A stretch of DNA of 64,000 nucleotides from Defluviicoccus sp. Lineage in GTDB: Bacteria; Pseudomonadota; Alphaproteobacteria; Rhodospirillales; Defluviicoccaceae. The stretch is from NCBI GenBank assembly GCA_029624735.1, contig JARSSM010000006.1, positions 81,265-145,264 on the forward strand, written 5' to 3'. Under the pieces are notes generated by a model. The model ran no database searches, was not told the DNA's origin, and saw only the letters and a list, made by a program, of their open reading frames with translations. How positions within the stretch are numbered: the stretch's first letter is position 1; the number at the start of each line of letters is the position of its first letter. Position numbers and translations under genes: made by a program. Shown one piece after another: positions 10,025 to 19,666 of the stretch.

Positions 10025-10378
10025 ATGCGGATCCCTGAGGACGCGGTGCTGGCGCGGATCTTCGTCGGCGAAGATGACCGCAGCGACGGCAAGCCTCTCT
10101 ACGAGGCGCTTGTGCTGAAGGCGCGCGAGCTGGGTTTGGCCGGCGCCACTGTTCTGCGCGGACCAATGGGCTTCGGCCACGCCAGCCGGCTGCATACGGC
10201 AAAGATCCTGCGGCTCTCGGGCGATCTGCCGATGATCATCGAGATCGTCGATGCCGAAGCCAAGATTTCCGCGTTTCTGGCCGCGATCGAGCCGATAATG
10301 GGCTCCGGCCTCGTCACCTTGGAGAAGGTCAAGGTGTTGCGCTACGGCTCTCAGCCGCTTACTCAGCGAGAGCCGTAG
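10025..10378 (+). CDS. DUF190 family protein, CrcB partner
   Basis: 117 residues from the ATG at 10025. DUF190 signatures are clear: ARIFVGEDDRSDGKPLYEAL, then GATVLRGPMGFG and LPMIIEIVDAE. These are small PII-like ferredoxin-fold proteins that frequently occur beside or fused to CrcB and are thought to modulate fluoride or ion export. The last codons and the stop lie inside a 13-bp perfect inverted repeat that may terminate transcription against the convergent chemoreceptor gene. Confidence 0.88.
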   Translation: MRIPEDAVLARIFVGEDDRSDGKPLYEALVLKARELGLAGATVLRGPMGFGHASRLHTAKILRLSGDLPMIIEIVDAEAKISAFLAAIEPIMGSGLVTLEKVKVLRYGSQPLTQREP

Positions 10379-10380
10379 CG
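10340..10380. terminator. 13-bp perfect inverted repeat, possible bidirectional terminator
   Basis: Arms CGCTACGGCTCTC (10340-10352) and GAGAGCCGTAGCG (10368-10380) are perfect complements with a 15-nt loop. The element covers the last codons and the stop of the DUF190 gene and lies 18 bp from the end of the convergent chemoreceptor gene. There is no T run, so termination is inferred from stem strength and position. Confidence 0.55.
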
Positions 10381-10398
10381 ATCCTGATAACCGGCTGC

Positions 10399-12087
10399 TT
10401 ACGCGGCGCGAATGTCGCCGACGAAGCGATCGAGCAGTTGACGCATCTCACCGGACTGGGTGGCGAGTACCTGGGCTGCCGTGACAACCTGCGCCGTTGC
10501 CGATCCGGTCGTTGCCGTGGCTTCGGTAACGCCGGCAATATTGGCGGTCACCACCTCCGTGCCGCGGGCGGCGTTTTCGACGTTGCGCGCAATCTCCTCG
10601 GTAGCGGCGCCCTGCTCTTCAACCGCGGCCGCAACAGAGGCTGCAATCTCATTGATCTGGTTGATGGTGCCCACGATCGTCTCAATCGCGGCCACGGTCT
10701 GGTCAATCTCACCGCGGACGCAGCCGATCTGATCGGAGATCTGCTCGGTGGCGTGCGCCGTCTGTGTTGCCAGCGCCTTGACCTCGCTCGCGACAACGGC
10801 AAAGCCCTTGCCTGCATCACCGGCGCGCGCCGCCTCGATGGTCGCATTCAAGGCCAACAGGTTGGTCTGGGACGCGATGTCGTTGATGAGCCGGACGATG
10901 TCGCCGATTTTCTGCGCCGCTTCCGCGAGCCCGCGGACCACCGCCTGCGTGCGTGCCGCTTCGTCCGCGGCACCGCGGGTGATTGCGTGCGACTGGTTCA
11001 TCTGGCGGCTGATTTCCTGGATCGAGGCCGACAGTTCCTCGGCTGCCGCCGCGACGGTCTGGACGTTAGTGGATGCCTCGTGCGAGGCGGCCGCCACGGC
11101 CGAGGCCTGCCGACCGGCTTCGCTCACCGTCGTTGACATCGCCTCGCTGGTCGTCCGCATCTCGGCCGCCGCGTTGGTGACGCTCGCAACAACCCCCTGA
11201 ACGTCCGCTTCGAAGCGCGCCGCAAGCTCAGCCAGCGCTTGGCGGCGCTCCGCCTGCGCCTGCTCTTTCAAGCGCTCCTGCTCTGCGGTCAGGCGCTCCT
11301 TCTCGATTGCACCCTGGCGGAAGAATTCGACCGCTTCCGCCATGCGGCCAATCTCGTCGCCACGACGGTCGAGGCCGATCTCCGCCTTGGTATCGCCGGC
11401 GGCCAGCCGCTGCATCGCCGCTGAGAGCGTGAGGAGCGGTTTGGTCATGCCGCGGCCCAGGAAAACGCCAACAGCCACCGCCAGGACCGCAGTGGCAGCA
11501 GCGATCAGCCCAATCCGCCAGAAAGCGTCGATGATCATCGCCTCAATATCGCTGGCGAAGACCCCGCTGCCGATAATCCACCGCCACTCCGGGAAACCGG
11601 CCACGTAGGAGATCTTGAGCCGTGCGCTGGCATCGGGCGGCCAAAAGTAGCTGTAGGGACCGCCGCCTGCCGTCGCCACTGTCTTGATCATATCCTTGAA
11701 GATCTCGGTACCCCGGGCGTCCCGGATGGCAAGAATGTTGGTACCAACGAGTTTGGACACGGTCGGATGCATCAGCATCATGCCGTCCATATCGTTGATC
11801 CAGAAATATTGGTCGCCGTCGTACCGAAGGTGGGAAAGCGCGCGCATCGCCTGCGCCTTGGCTTCTTCGACCGTCATTTCGCCGCTCTGCGCGCGGCCAT
11901 GGAAATCCGCCACCAAGGATCGAGCGACTTCGACGACGCGGAACGTCCGGTCCATACGCTCTTCTGTGAGGTGCGTCCTAATTTCTTGGCCGGCAATAGC
12001 CACGATCCCGAGCATCCCGAGAAACGAGATACCGATCAGCAGGTAAAGCCTGCGGCTGATCGTGAGAGTCGGCATGGACACACGCAT
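10399..12087 (-). CDS. Methyl-accepting chemotaxis protein with single Cache sensor
   Basis: 562 residues with the start at 12087 ([17 protein letters not shown]), which follows AAGGG by about 10 nt; a longer in-frame reading would add a non-homologous N-terminus. Domain order: TM at about 10-30, periplasmic sCache_2 domain at about 35-185 ([37 protein letters not shown]), TM at about 193-212, HAMP to about 265, and the coiled-coil signalling domain with [19 protein letters not shown] hairpin near residues 425-440. It would sense a small ligand, often a carboxylate, and control CheA. No CheR-docking pentapeptide is seen at the C-terminus. No che genes are adjacent. Confidence 0.93.
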   Translation of the reverse strand: MRVSMPTLTISRRLYLLIGISFLGMLGIVAIAGQEIRTHLTEERMDRTFRVVEVARSLVADFHGRAQSGEMTVEEAKAQAMRALSHLRYDGDQYFWINDMDGMMLMHPTVSKLVGTNILAIRDARGTEIFKDMIKTVATAGGGPYSYFWPPDASARLKISYVAGFPEWRWIIGSGVFASDIEAMIIDAFWRIGLIAAATAVLAVAVGVFLGRGMTKPLLTLSAAMQRLAAGDTKAEIGLDRRGDEIGRMAEAVEFFRQGAIEKERLTAEQERLKEQAQAERRQALAELAARFEADVQGVVASVTNAAAEMRTTSEAMSTTVSEAGRQASAVAAASHEASTNVQTVAAAAEELSASIQEISRQMNQSHAITRGAADEAARTQAVVRGLAEAAQKIGDIVRLINDIASQTNLLALNATIEAARAGDAGKGFAVVASEVKALATQTAHATEQISDQIGCVRGEIDQTVAAIETIVGTINQINEIAASVAAAVEEQGAATEEIARNVENAARGTEVVTANIAGVTEATATTGSATAQVVTAAQVLATQSGEMRQLLDRFVGDIRAA

Positions 12088-12354
12088 GAGCGAGAACCCT
12101 TGTCTGTGAAGACTTGCGGATGCGCACGACGACTGATGCCATCCAGCCGATCGACACGGAGTCATGGACTCCAAGCTCGCGCGCGAAAACAGCAGACTAC
12201 AAGCCGAACGTGAGCAATTCGTGAAGAACATCGCACATCGGTAGCGACTGGCGCTTCTGTGAACCAGCGCACTGCCGCACGCCGTTAACGGACTGTAAAC
12301 CCGTGGTCGTGTTTCATGCCCTCGCGTAAAGGCGCGAAAGGGAGAGACCAGGAA

Positions 12355-12567
12355 ATGCTCAACCATGCGATTCTCTGGGCTTACGCGAGCGTCTGGAAGA
12401 CGCCGGTAACCGGTCCCGGCATCATCATCGAGAGCTTCGACGCCTTGCACTTTGAGCCGGAACAGGTGATCTGCGAGCGAGGCGCCTTCGATCGCGTCAT
12501 GCACAAAGCCCGCGCCGGCGCCTCCCCCAACACCTGGCAACGCGCCCAAGCTGCCGGTTGGTGCTGA
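12355..12567 (+). CDS. Small hypothetical protein
   Basis: 70 residues ([15 protein letters not shown]...WCstop) following a purine-rich GGGAGAGACCAGGAA stretch. Codon use has G/C-rich third positions like its neighbours, which supports coding, and it contains [18 protein letters not shown]. It has no membrane segment and no family I recognise. The overlapping minus-strand frame has weaker character. Treat as a possible gene. Confidence 0.4.
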   Translation: MLNHAILWAYASVWKTPVTGPGIIIESFDALHFEPEQVICERGAFDRVMHKARAGASPNTWQRAQAAGWC

Positions 12568-12811
12568 GCATCAGGCGCAGCCTGCTGCATCGCAAACGCC
12601 GCGGACGCTACCACGTAAGGTAGCAATTGCGCCATTTGGGTGTCGCGTCGCGGCAACATCCCTACGAAAAACACTTACATAGTTTCGGCGTGAGTCCGCC
12701 ATATTCGCCCGTTTTGGAGCAAGAGGCGATAAATCCTTTTGCTGCCTGCGCACACTGTGCTATGGAAATTGCAAGGGAAAGAAGGATATCAACAACGGTC
12801 GAGGGATGACC

Positions 12812-13498
12812 ATGAGAGTTGGCGGGACGGTAGGGCGCATATTTGTCGGGATTATCGTTTTTTCTGGTTTCCTTGCTCCCCGTACGATTGATCCAAGCTA
12901 CCGCTCACCTGCTCACGCCCTTCATCAGCCCCTGAACAACTTTATCGAAGAGCGTTCCGAAGCCCCGGCCGCGCTCGCCATTGAGCTGCGGAATGGGTTT
13001 CAACCGGCATCCTTGGCACCGCAAATGCATGCCGCTTCGACCTCGCTGGCGGTGCCTGACGACCTTCTGCAGCAGATCGAGTGCCTCGCTCTCAACATCT
13101 ACTGGGAGGCAAAATCCGAACCGCTGATCGGGCAGATTGCGGTCGCTGCGGTGACATTGAACCGGGTCAATCATCCCGGCTTCCCGCGGACCATCTGCGG
13201 CGTGGTGCAGCAAGGCGATGAGCATCGGCGGCACCAGTGCCATTTTTCGTGGTGGTGCGACGGCAAGGATGACACGCCGCGCGAGCGGGACGCTTGGCGG
13301 CATGCGCTTGCCCTGGCGGCCGCTGCTGTCTTTACCGGTGTCCCCGATCCCACCCGTGGTGCGCTGTGGTACCATGCGGACTACGTCCGCCCGAACTGGG
13401 CCGACGAGAAGGAGGAGGTGGCCCGTATCGGCGCCCACATCTTTTACGCCAGTCCGCAGCGTAAGCGGCGCAGCGTAGCAGCGACTGCGGCGCTCTAA
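12812..13498 (+). CDS. Cell wall hydrolase, SleB/CwlJ (Hydrolase_2) family
   Basis: 228 residues. The ATG at 12812 is preferred over the one at 12806 because GAGGG at 12801-12805 then has a workable spacing. A hydrophobic N-terminal segment (residues about 5-22) suggests export. The family region starts at about residue 90: ALNIYWEAKSEP with the catalytic Glu, IGQIAVAAVTLNRV, ICGVVQQG, CHFSWWCDG and the WYHADYVRPNW stretch. It likely cleaves glycan bonds in peptidoglycan during growth or remodelling. It ends convergent with prmA with a 4-nt overlap. Confidence 0.85.
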   Translation: MRVGGTVGRIFVGIIVFSGFLAPRTIDPSYRSPAHALHQPLNNFIEERSEAPAALAIELRNGFQPASLAPQMHAASTSLAVPDDLLQQIECLALNIYWEAKSEPLIGQIAVAAVTLNRVNHPGFPRTICGVVQQGDEHRRHQCHFSWWCDGKDDTPRERDAWRHALALAAAAVFTGVPDPTRGALWYHADYVRPNWADEKEEVARIGAHIFYASPQRKRRSVAATAAL

Positions 13499-14370
13499 GA
13501 GCCGCGCCTTTCCAGGACCACGGTCGCCCATCCCTGCGCCCGGTGGATGGACCGAAGCGCAAGGCCGATTGCACGATAGGGCGCCGCGACTTGCCGCGCG
13601 TCGGTGGCGATGAAACCGCCCAGAATGATCCATCCGCCTGCGCCTACAATCTGCCGCAGGCCGGGTGCCAGGCGCTTCAGCGGGCGCGCGAGGATGTTCG
13701 CAACCACCAGGTCAAACGGCGCCGCAGCGCGCACTAGGGGATGGTGCACGCCATCGACGCATAGCGCGTGGACGCAGGGTGCCACGCCGTTGATCCGCGC
13801 GTTGGCTTTTGTCTCGGCGACCGCATCGGGGTCGATGTCAACGGCCAGCACCGGGCAGCGCCACAGCTTGGCGGCGGCGATGCCGAGGATGCCCGAGCCG
13901 CAGCCGACATCGAGCACGCGCCGGACGGTGTGATGGCGCAGCCCCGCCAGTGCTTCCAGGCAGCCAGCGGTCGACGCGTGATGGCCGGAGCCAAATGCCA
14001 TCCCAGCCTCGACCTGGAGCGCGATGCTGCCAAGCGGTGGCGGTTCGTGAACGTGCGCGCCGTGGACGAAGAACGGGCCAATCTGCAACGGCGGCAGATC
14101 CTTGAGCCCGCGTGCAAGCCAATCCTCCTCCGCCACCCGCTCGACCGTGACCTCGGGCACCGGCAGGCCGCTCGCGACTGCGGCGAGGTCGAGGGCGAGC
14201 GCCAGCGCAGCCCGCTCCGGCGGCCGGCCCGACAGCCCCTGCACGCACCAGCGGCCGTCACCGGCATCGAGGCTGACCACCGAGGCCGCGAGTGATTGCA
14301 TGGCCGCCTCGAACGCCGGCGCTGCCGCCTGCGGCACGGTGACGGCGACCCGCCAGACGGCGCTTGCCAT
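13495..14370 (-). CDS. prmA: Ribosomal protein L11 methyltransferase
   Basis: 291 residues with start at 14370 (MASAVWRVAVTVP), touching the uvrD stop as TGATG. It is an S-adenosylmethionine-dependent methyltransferase for ribosomal protein L11. The SAM site is VLDVGCGSGILGIAAAK with the acidic VDIDPDAV after it, and the PrmA-specific FDLVVANILARPL motif is present. The GMAFGSGHHASTAGCL stretch before the SAM motif is the family hallmark. It is presumably co-transcribed with uvrD. Confidence 0.92.
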   Translation of the reverse strand: MASAVWRVAVTVPQAAAPAFEAAMQSLAASVVSLDAGDGRWCVQGLSGRPPERAALALALDLAAVASGLPVPEVTVERVAEEDWLARGLKDLPPLQIGPFFVHGAHVHEPPPLGSIALQVEAGMAFGSGHHASTAGCLEALAGLRHHTVRRVLDVGCGSGILGIAAAKLWRCPVLAVDIDPDAVAETKANARINGVAPCVHALCVDGVHHPLVRAAAPFDLVVANILARPLKRLAPGLRQIVGAGGWIILGGFIATDARQVAAPYRAIGLALRSIHRAQGWATVVLERRGS

Positions 14371-16649
14371 CAGGCCGCTTTGACGAAGCTGTAGATGACC
14401 GTCTTGGTGCCGGCCTTCTCGAAAGCGATCGTCAGCGTCTCGCCGTCGACCGCCTGCACCTCCCCGTAGCCGAACTTCTCGTGGAAGACGCGCTGGCCCG
14501 GCGCAAAGTCCTGCTGCGGCCGTGGCCGGGCCGCCACCCGTTCCGCCTTGCCTTCCAGGAGCGGCGGTCGCGACCAGCGCGGCGCACCTTGCCGCGGTGC
14601 GGCCGAAAAACCGAAGTCTTGGCCCAAGCCGAAGCCGCCGTGGCGGGCCGGCCGCCCCGTGACCAAGCCGCGCGGTGCGTAATGAGTCACGTTCTCGTGC
14701 GGCATTTCGGTGACGAACCGCGAGATGTTGGCGCTCTGCCAGGAGCCGTAAACCAGCCGCCGCGCCGCGTAGGAAACGATCGCCCGCTTGCGGGCGCGGG
14801 TCAGACCGACATAGGCCAAGCGCCGTTCCTCTTCGAGGGCGGCACCGCCTCCCTCCTCCAGCGCCCGCTGGTTGGGAAAAATCCCCTCCTCCCATCCCGG
14901 CAGAAACACGGTCTCGAACTCGAGGCCCTTGGCGGCATGCACGGTCATTAAGGTGACCTTGTCGTCGGCGGCCGCTTCGTCGTTATCCATCACCAAGCTG
15001 ACGTGCTCCAGGAAGCCTGCCATGCTCTCGAATTCCGCCAGCGCGCCGACCAGCTCCTTCAGGTTCTCCAGCCGGCCGGCGGCATCGGGGCTGCGGTCAC
15101 GCTGCCACATCTCGACGTAGCCGGACTCTTCGAGGACGAGCCGTGCCACTTCCGGATGGGCCATCGTGTCCAGCTGGCCGTGCCAGCGGGCGAGATCGTT
15201 GATCAGCCGGGAGACGGCCGCGCGCGCCTGCGGCCGCAGTTCGTCGGTCGCTACCAGTGCCGTCGCCGCGGCCACGAGCGAGCGGCCGTCGCGCCGCGCA
15301 AGCATATGCAGGCTGCGCAGGCTGGCGGTGCCGAGGCCGCGCTTCGGCACGTTGAGGATGCGCTCGAAGGCCAGATCATCGTCCGGCTGAACGACGACGC
15401 GGAAGTAGGCGATCGCGTCGCGGATCTCCTGGCGCTCGTAGAAGCGGACGCCGCCCACCATGCGATAGGGCATGCCGATCGTCACCAGCCGCTCTTCGAA
15501 CTCGCGTGTTTGGAAGCCGGCTCGGACCAGGATCGCCATGCTGTTCAGCGCATGACCAGCGCTGCGGAGGTCCTCGATCTCCTCGCAAACGCTGCGCGCC
15601 TCGTCTTCGCCGTCCCAAGCGCCGCGCACCGTGACCCGCTCCCCCTCAGCCAGGGGCGTCCACAGGGTCTTGCCGAGGCGGCTCTTGTTGTGGGCGATCA
15701 GTCCCGAGGCAGCAGCCAGGATGTGCGGCGTCGAGCGGTAGTTGAGCTCGAGCCGGATCACCTTGGCGCCGGGGAAATCGCGCTCGAAACGCAGGATGTT
15801 GCCGACCTCGGCGCCGCGCCAGGAGTAGATCGACTGGTCGTCATCGCCGACACAGCAGATGTTGTGGTGCTGCTGCGCCAACGCCCGCAGCCAGAGGTAT
15901 TGGGCGACATTGGTATCCTGGTATTCATCGACCAGGAGATAGCGGAACTGCCGCTGATACTTGGCCAGGCACTCTTCGTCCTCGCGGAACAGCGTGAGAT
16001 TGTGCAGCAGCAGATCGCCGAAATCGCACGCATTCAGGAGCTTGAGCCGCTCCTGATAGGCGGCATAGAGCTTCAAGGCGACGCCGTCGCCGGCGGCAGC
16101 ACCTTCCGCCGCGGTTACTTGCGCTGGCGTCAGCCCGCGGTCCTTCCAGCGGCCGATCAGCGCTAGAAACAGCTTCGCCGGAGATCGCTTGGCATCGATG
16201 TTCGCGGCCTCCAGGAGCTGCTTCATCAGCCGAAGTTGATCGTCGACGTCGAGGATGGTGAACTCGCGCCGCAAGCCTAAGCGCTCGGCATTCTGCCGCA
16301 GCATGCGCGCGCCGATGGCGTGAAAGGTGCCGACCCACCAGCCTTCAACCGAGGTGTTAAGGATCGAAGCAACGCGCTCGCGCATTTCGCGCGCCGCCTT
16401 GTTGGTGAAGGTGACGGCAAGGATCTGCCAGGGCCGCGCCCGGCCAGTGGAGAGGATGTGGGCGAGACGCGCTGTCAGCACGCGGGTCTTGCCGGTCCCC
16501 GCCCCGGCCAGCACCAGGACCGGGCCGTCGGTCGCCTCAACCGCCTCGCGCTGCGCCTCGTTCAGCCCGTCGAGGCAGGTGAACGCGGGCGGTACCGCGG
16601 TCGGCAGCTCGGGCTGCGGGTGATCGGCGAGCGCAAATGGATCGACCAT
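14370..16649 (-). CDS. uvrD: ATP-dependent DNA helicase UvrD/PcrA
   Basis: 759-residue superfamily 1A 3'-5' helicase of mismatch and nucleotide-excision repair. The motifs are in order: Walker A GAGTGKTR, TFTNKAAREM (Ia), DEYQDTN (II), GDDDQSIYSWRGA (III), ELNYRST (IV), TVHAAKGLEFETVFLPGWEEG (V) and VGLTRARKR (VI). The C-terminus has the small Tudor-like RNA-polymerase-binding fold of PcrA/UvrD (GQRVFHEKFGYGEV...). The N-terminus has about 25 residues before the helicase core. It is the first gene of a pair with prmA. Confidence 0.95.
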   Translation of the reverse strand: MVDPFALADHPQPELPTAVPPAFTCLDGLNEAQREAVEATDGPVLVLAGAGTGKTRVLTARLAHILSTGRARPWQILAVTFTNKAAREMRERVASILNTSVEGWWVGTFHAIGARMLRQNAERLGLRREFTILDVDDQLRLMKQLLEAANIDAKRSPAKLFLALIGRWKDRGLTPAQVTAAEGAAAGDGVALKLYAAYQERLKLLNACDFGDLLLHNLTLFREDEECLAKYQRQFRYLLVDEYQDTNVAQYLWLRALAQQHHNICCVGDDDQSIYSWRGAEVGNILRFERDFPGAKVIRLELNYRSTPHILAAASGLIAHNKSRLGKTLWTPLAEGERVTVRGAWDGEDEARSVCEEIEDLRSAGHALNSMAILVRAGFQTREFEERLVTIGMPYRMVGGVRFYERQEIRDAIAYFRVVVQPDDDLAFERILNVPKRGLGTASLRSLHMLARRDGRSLVAAATALVATDELRPQARAAVSRLINDLARWHGQLDTMAHPEVARLVLEESGYVEMWQRDRSPDAAGRLENLKELVGALAEFESMAGFLEHVSLVMDNDEAAADDKVTLMTVHAAKGLEFETVFLPGWEEGIFPNQRALEEGGGAALEEERRLAYVGLTRARKRAIVSYAARRLVYGSWQSANISRFVTEMPHENVTHYAPRGLVTGRPARHGGFGLGQDFGFSAAPRQGAPRWSRPPLLEGKAERVAARPRPQQDFAPGQRVFHEKFGYGEVQAVDGETLTIAFEKAGTKTVIYSFVKAA

Positions 16650-16833
16650 GGCACAGATATACCATCGCCGGCGCCGTCCCGCGGCTCAAAAAACGGCGGT
16701 GCTTCAGGCTTCCCTGCCTCATCAAGCCTTTGCGGGCTTCCTGGCGGCAGCGCACGCGCGCGCACCGCACCTCCCGGGCCGCTGGGCCGAGAATCGCACC
16801 TACCAGCGGCAGCGCAGCGCGGCCGGTCTCACC

Positions 16834-17679
16834 TCAAGCAGTTGTGGGTACCGGGACCCCCAGGGTTGAGTGGACGCTGGCGACGGTCGCCGCATCGAGC
16901 TTGAGTGCCGCGGCGAGGCGGGCAAGGTAGCTCGTTTCCGCCGGTGTATCGGCCTCGATCGCCATCAGCGACGCGCTGTAAACCTGCACCGCCACCTCCG
17001 GTGTTGCGGCTGCCGACGCAAGCGCCTCGATATCCAGTGGCCGTTCCATTTCGGCCGCGAGGAAGGCCTGCTCTTCGGCGGTGCCGCCGTTGGTCGCGAG
17101 CTTGCCGGCGATGCGCTCGCGCTCCGCGGCATCGATCTCGCCGTCGGCCTTGGCGGCGCTGATCATCGCCCGAATGGTCAGTAAGGCCATCTCGGTGGCG
17201 GCCTCATCGGTGGCGGGCGCCAAGGGCTCGGCCGGTGCCGCCTCGACGGGGGCAGTTGGCTGCGATCCGGGACCGGCGAGCGCCGGCGGCGGCGCCTCGG
17301 TTGCCGCTCCCTGCCCTTGCTGCAGCGACTTCCAGGCAATGCTGCCCAGCACGCCGAGCAGGCCCGCGCCCAGCGCGCCGCGCATCGACTTGCCGCCGCC
17401 GCCGCCCAGGAGCGCGCCTGCCGCCGCCGCAAGCCCGCCGATTGCAAGCGGGTCCCCGGCCTTGATCCTTTCCTTGGCCTTGCCGACAACGCCCTCTGCC
17501 GTGCTGCCGATGTCGCTCAGGCTGATCTTCGAAGCCTGTTCCTTGAGACCGGCGAACATGTCCGCAAGCGAGCTGCCCCCTGGTCCTTGCGCGCTGAGGG
17601 CGTTATCGAGCCGGCCTTGCAGGCTCTTGGCGACATCCGATTGCATCAGTTTTCCCAACAGATCACGAGGATCGAACAC
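16834..17679 (-). CDS. DUF533 (YebE-like, TerB-like) protein
   Basis: 281 residues beginning at a GTG at 17679 (VFDPRDLLGKLMQS); the strong GGAGGAGGT ribosome-binding site immediately upstream decides this start over the longer reading. An N-terminal helical region with LADMFAGLKEQ is followed by a glycine-rich hydrophobic part (AAGALLGGGGG, about residues 85-115), an alanine/proline-rich linker, and a C-terminal TerB-like helical domain (IRAMISAAKADGEID). DUF533 proteins are inner-membrane-associated and of unknown function. The gene follows a hypothetical secreted protein on the same strand. Confidence 0.85.
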   Translation of the reverse strand: MFDPRDLLGKLMQSDVAKSLQGRLDNALSAQGPGGSSLADMFAGLKEQASKISLSDIGSTAEGVVGKAKERIKAGDPLAIGGLAAAAGALLGGGGGKSMRGALGAGLLGVLGSIAWKSLQQGQGAATEAPPPALAGPGSQPTAPVEAAPAEPLAPATDEAATEMALLTIRAMISAAKADGEIDAAERERIAGKLATNGGTAEEQAFLAAEMERPLDIEALASAAATPEVAVQVYSASLMAIEADTPAETSYLARLAAALKLDAATVASVHSTLGVPVPTTA

Positions 17680-17799
17680 GGTTACCTCCTCCTCCCTTGT
17701 GGGTCCCGGATCGGACACAGGAGCGGATGATGACCGCTGAAGCAGCGCGCGCCAAGGCCGAAAGCGCTGGGGCGGCGGTTCGCGCGCTGCTCTTGGCCG

Positions 17800-18513
17800 T
17801 TACCAGGTCAGGCGCATCCCCAGAAGGGCCCCATCGGGAAGCGCGCTGACAAAAACCTGCACTTCGGTTCTGTGGCTGCTCCGATTGACCAAGGCCTGGT
17901 AATCTTCCCAGTCCTGCGCCGGTGCGGCCGGTTGGGTCAGGATATTGACGACGCCCCCTGCGGTGCCGGTGGCAAAGGCGATCGCGCCGTCGGAGGGATT
18001 GCCGGCCAGCCCGATGATCAGCCCCGCCGCCGCGTTCAACGCGACGTTTGCCGCGTGCATGCTGAACGATGTCCGCTCCTCTGCCCGCGCGGCATTGCGC
18101 TCGAGTTGCTTTTCCGCTGCCTTGAGCTTGGCCAGCTTCTCGTCCCGTGTGGTTTCGGGAAGCCCGCGGATCGGTGCCGCGCCGTAGCGCGCCTCCAGGG
18201 GGCGGAACACGAGATCGGCAACGCCGATCGCGGCGACACCGGCCTGGACGGCATTGTTGACCGCGTCGTCCTCGTGATCGGCAAGGCCGGCGACGATACC
18301 AAGGCCGATGGCGCTGCCGGCGTTGATCGTCATCCAGCTCCAGTGCCAGATCTGGCCGTGGGTTGCGCGGGCATCCAGCCGCTCGACGATGAAGGCGAGG
18401 CGCTGATCGATGACACTGTCGGTGAGGGCAGGCTCGGCCTGCACCGGTGCGGCGATGAGCGGCAGCAGGAGCGCACCGAGGACGACCTGACGCCGCATTG
18501 GCAGCGTACGCAC
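17800..18513 (-). CDS. Hypothetical exported/membrane protein
   Basis: 237 residues from a GTG at 18513 with an AGGAG site about 8 nt upstream. An N-terminal signal-like stretch (MRRQVVLGALLLPLIAAPVQA) precedes a chain with two glycine/alanine-rich hydrophobic segments (around INAGSAIGLGIVAGLA and LNAAAGLIIGLAGN) flanking a charged helical linker rich in Lys, Glu and Arg. I do not recognise a family. It lies 24 bp after a ferredoxin-type reductase gene, so may be in one unit with it. Confidence 0.7.
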   Translation of the reverse strand: MRTLPMRRQVVLGALLLPLIAAPVQAEPALTDSVIDQRLAFIVERLDARATHGQIWHWSWMTINAGSAIGLGIVAGLADHEDDAVNNAVQAGVAAIGVADLVFRPLEARYGAAPIRGLPETTRDEKLAKLKAAEKQLERNAARAEERTSFSMHAANVALNAAAGLIIGLAGNPSDGAIAFATGTAGGVVNILTQPAAPAQDWEDYQALVNRSSHRTEVQVFVSALPDGALLGMRLTW

Positions 18514-18537
18514 CGGGTGGCTCCTGCTAATCAGTTA

Positions 18538-19557
18538 CTAGAAGAAACGCTCGTAGTGAATTGCGTCCGTTGGGAAACCCAATTTCTTGAGCCGGTCGAT
18601 ACAGGACTCGATCATCGGCCGACCGCCGCAGATGTAGGCTTCTGTGTGCTCAGCATCGCGCGCCGACAGGCTCTGGTCGATGAGGTCGGTGACCCGGCCG
18701 CGTGGCCCGGACCAGACATCCCGGTCGGCACACGAGAGCGTCACCCGGTACTCGAAGCCCGGGTAGTGCGCCTTCAGGCCGCGCATCAAGTCGGTGTAGA
18801 ACAGGTCCGACTCGTGGCGCAGGCCGAACAACAGGCGGACCCTCCGGCGGCTGCGCTTCTCCAGGAGGTGCATCAGCATCGACTTGATCGGCGAGATGCC
18901 GGTGCCGGTCGCGATCATGACGATGTCGCGGTCGGACTGTTCGTCGAGGACGAAATCACCGAACGGCCCTTCGACCTTTAGCCGCTGGCCCGCGCGCAAT
19001 CGGTGGATGAAGTTGGAGCCTGCCCCGCCGGCGACGGAGCGCACACAGACCTCAAAGTGGTTTGCGTCGGAAGGCGGCGTCGAGATCGAGTACGAGCGAC
19101 GGATCGGATGCGGCAGGTTGGGTACCGTGAAGACCATGTACTGGCCAGGCCGATAGCTGAACCCGGCCGAGCCGACGTAGAAGCGCACTTCCGCCACGGT
19201 GAGGTTGAGGGGGCGGTAGGCCTCGACGACGACGTCGTGCTGATCGAGCGCCTGGCCGGTATCGCTGGCGTTGACGGGGGTGCCCCAGACGACATCGCCG
19301 CTGCCGACATCCTTCAGGCACGGCAGCCGGTGCGTCTCGGTGTCAAGCCGCATGTTGGTGAGCGTCCGTGCCTCGCGCGCGGTGAGCCCGCTCAAGGTCT
19401 CGATCCCAGCCACCACAGGGGTGGCGCAGGTCCCACAGGCACCGGCCTTGCAAGCGAACGGCATGCCGCATTCGGCGCGCTCGGCGACGTCGTACATCCA
19501 CTCGCCTTCGTCAGCCTCGACGCTCTTGCCCGAATGCTGGAATGTCACCTTTGGCAT
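18538..19557 (-). CDS. Ferredoxin-NAD(P)H reductase-type oxidoreductase with N-terminal 2Fe-2S domain
   Basis: 339 residues. N-terminal plant-type [2Fe-2S] ferredoxin domain (about 1-95): cysteines in CKAGACGTC plus a later CLKD. Then an FAD-binding reductase domain: RRSYSISTP for the flavin, and NAD(P)-binding GTGISPIKSM and CGGRPMIESC. It passes electrons from NAD(P)H through FAD to the iron-sulfur cluster and then to an oxygenase or another acceptor. The domain order matches CDP-6-deoxy-glucoseen reductases and phenol/toluate-type oxygenase reductases. No oxygenase partner gene is adjacent, so the acceptor is unknown. Confidence 0.85.
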   Translation of the reverse strand: MPKVTFQHSGKSVEADEGEWMYDVAERAECGMPFACKAGACGTCATPVVAGIETLSGLTAREARTLTNMRLDTETHRLPCLKDVGSGDVVWGTPVNASDTGQALDQHDVVVEAYRPLNLTVAEVRFYVGSAGFSYRPGQYMVFTVPNLPHPIRRSYSISTPPSDANHFEVCVRSVAGGAGSNFIHRLRAGQRLKVEGPFGDFVLDEQSDRDIVMIATGTGISPIKSMLMHLLEKRSRRRVRLLFGLRHESDLFYTDLMRGLKAHYPGFEYRVTLSCADRDVWSGPRGRVTDLIDQSLSARDAEHTEAYICGGRPMIESCIDRLKKLGFPTDAIHYERFF

Positions 19558-19666
19558 TGGATCGATCGGCCCTTTCGCCTGGGGTTGCCCGGCACCGCGT
19601 ACACCCGAAGGTGCCGAAGATCAACCGCGTTGCCGGCGGGAAAAGCCGAAGGCCGCTTGCGCGCGC

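Noticed and set aside
12381..12674. Minus-strand frame overlapping the small plus-strand gene
   Set aside because: Composition is irregular with no family similarity; the plus-strand frame has better third-position bias.
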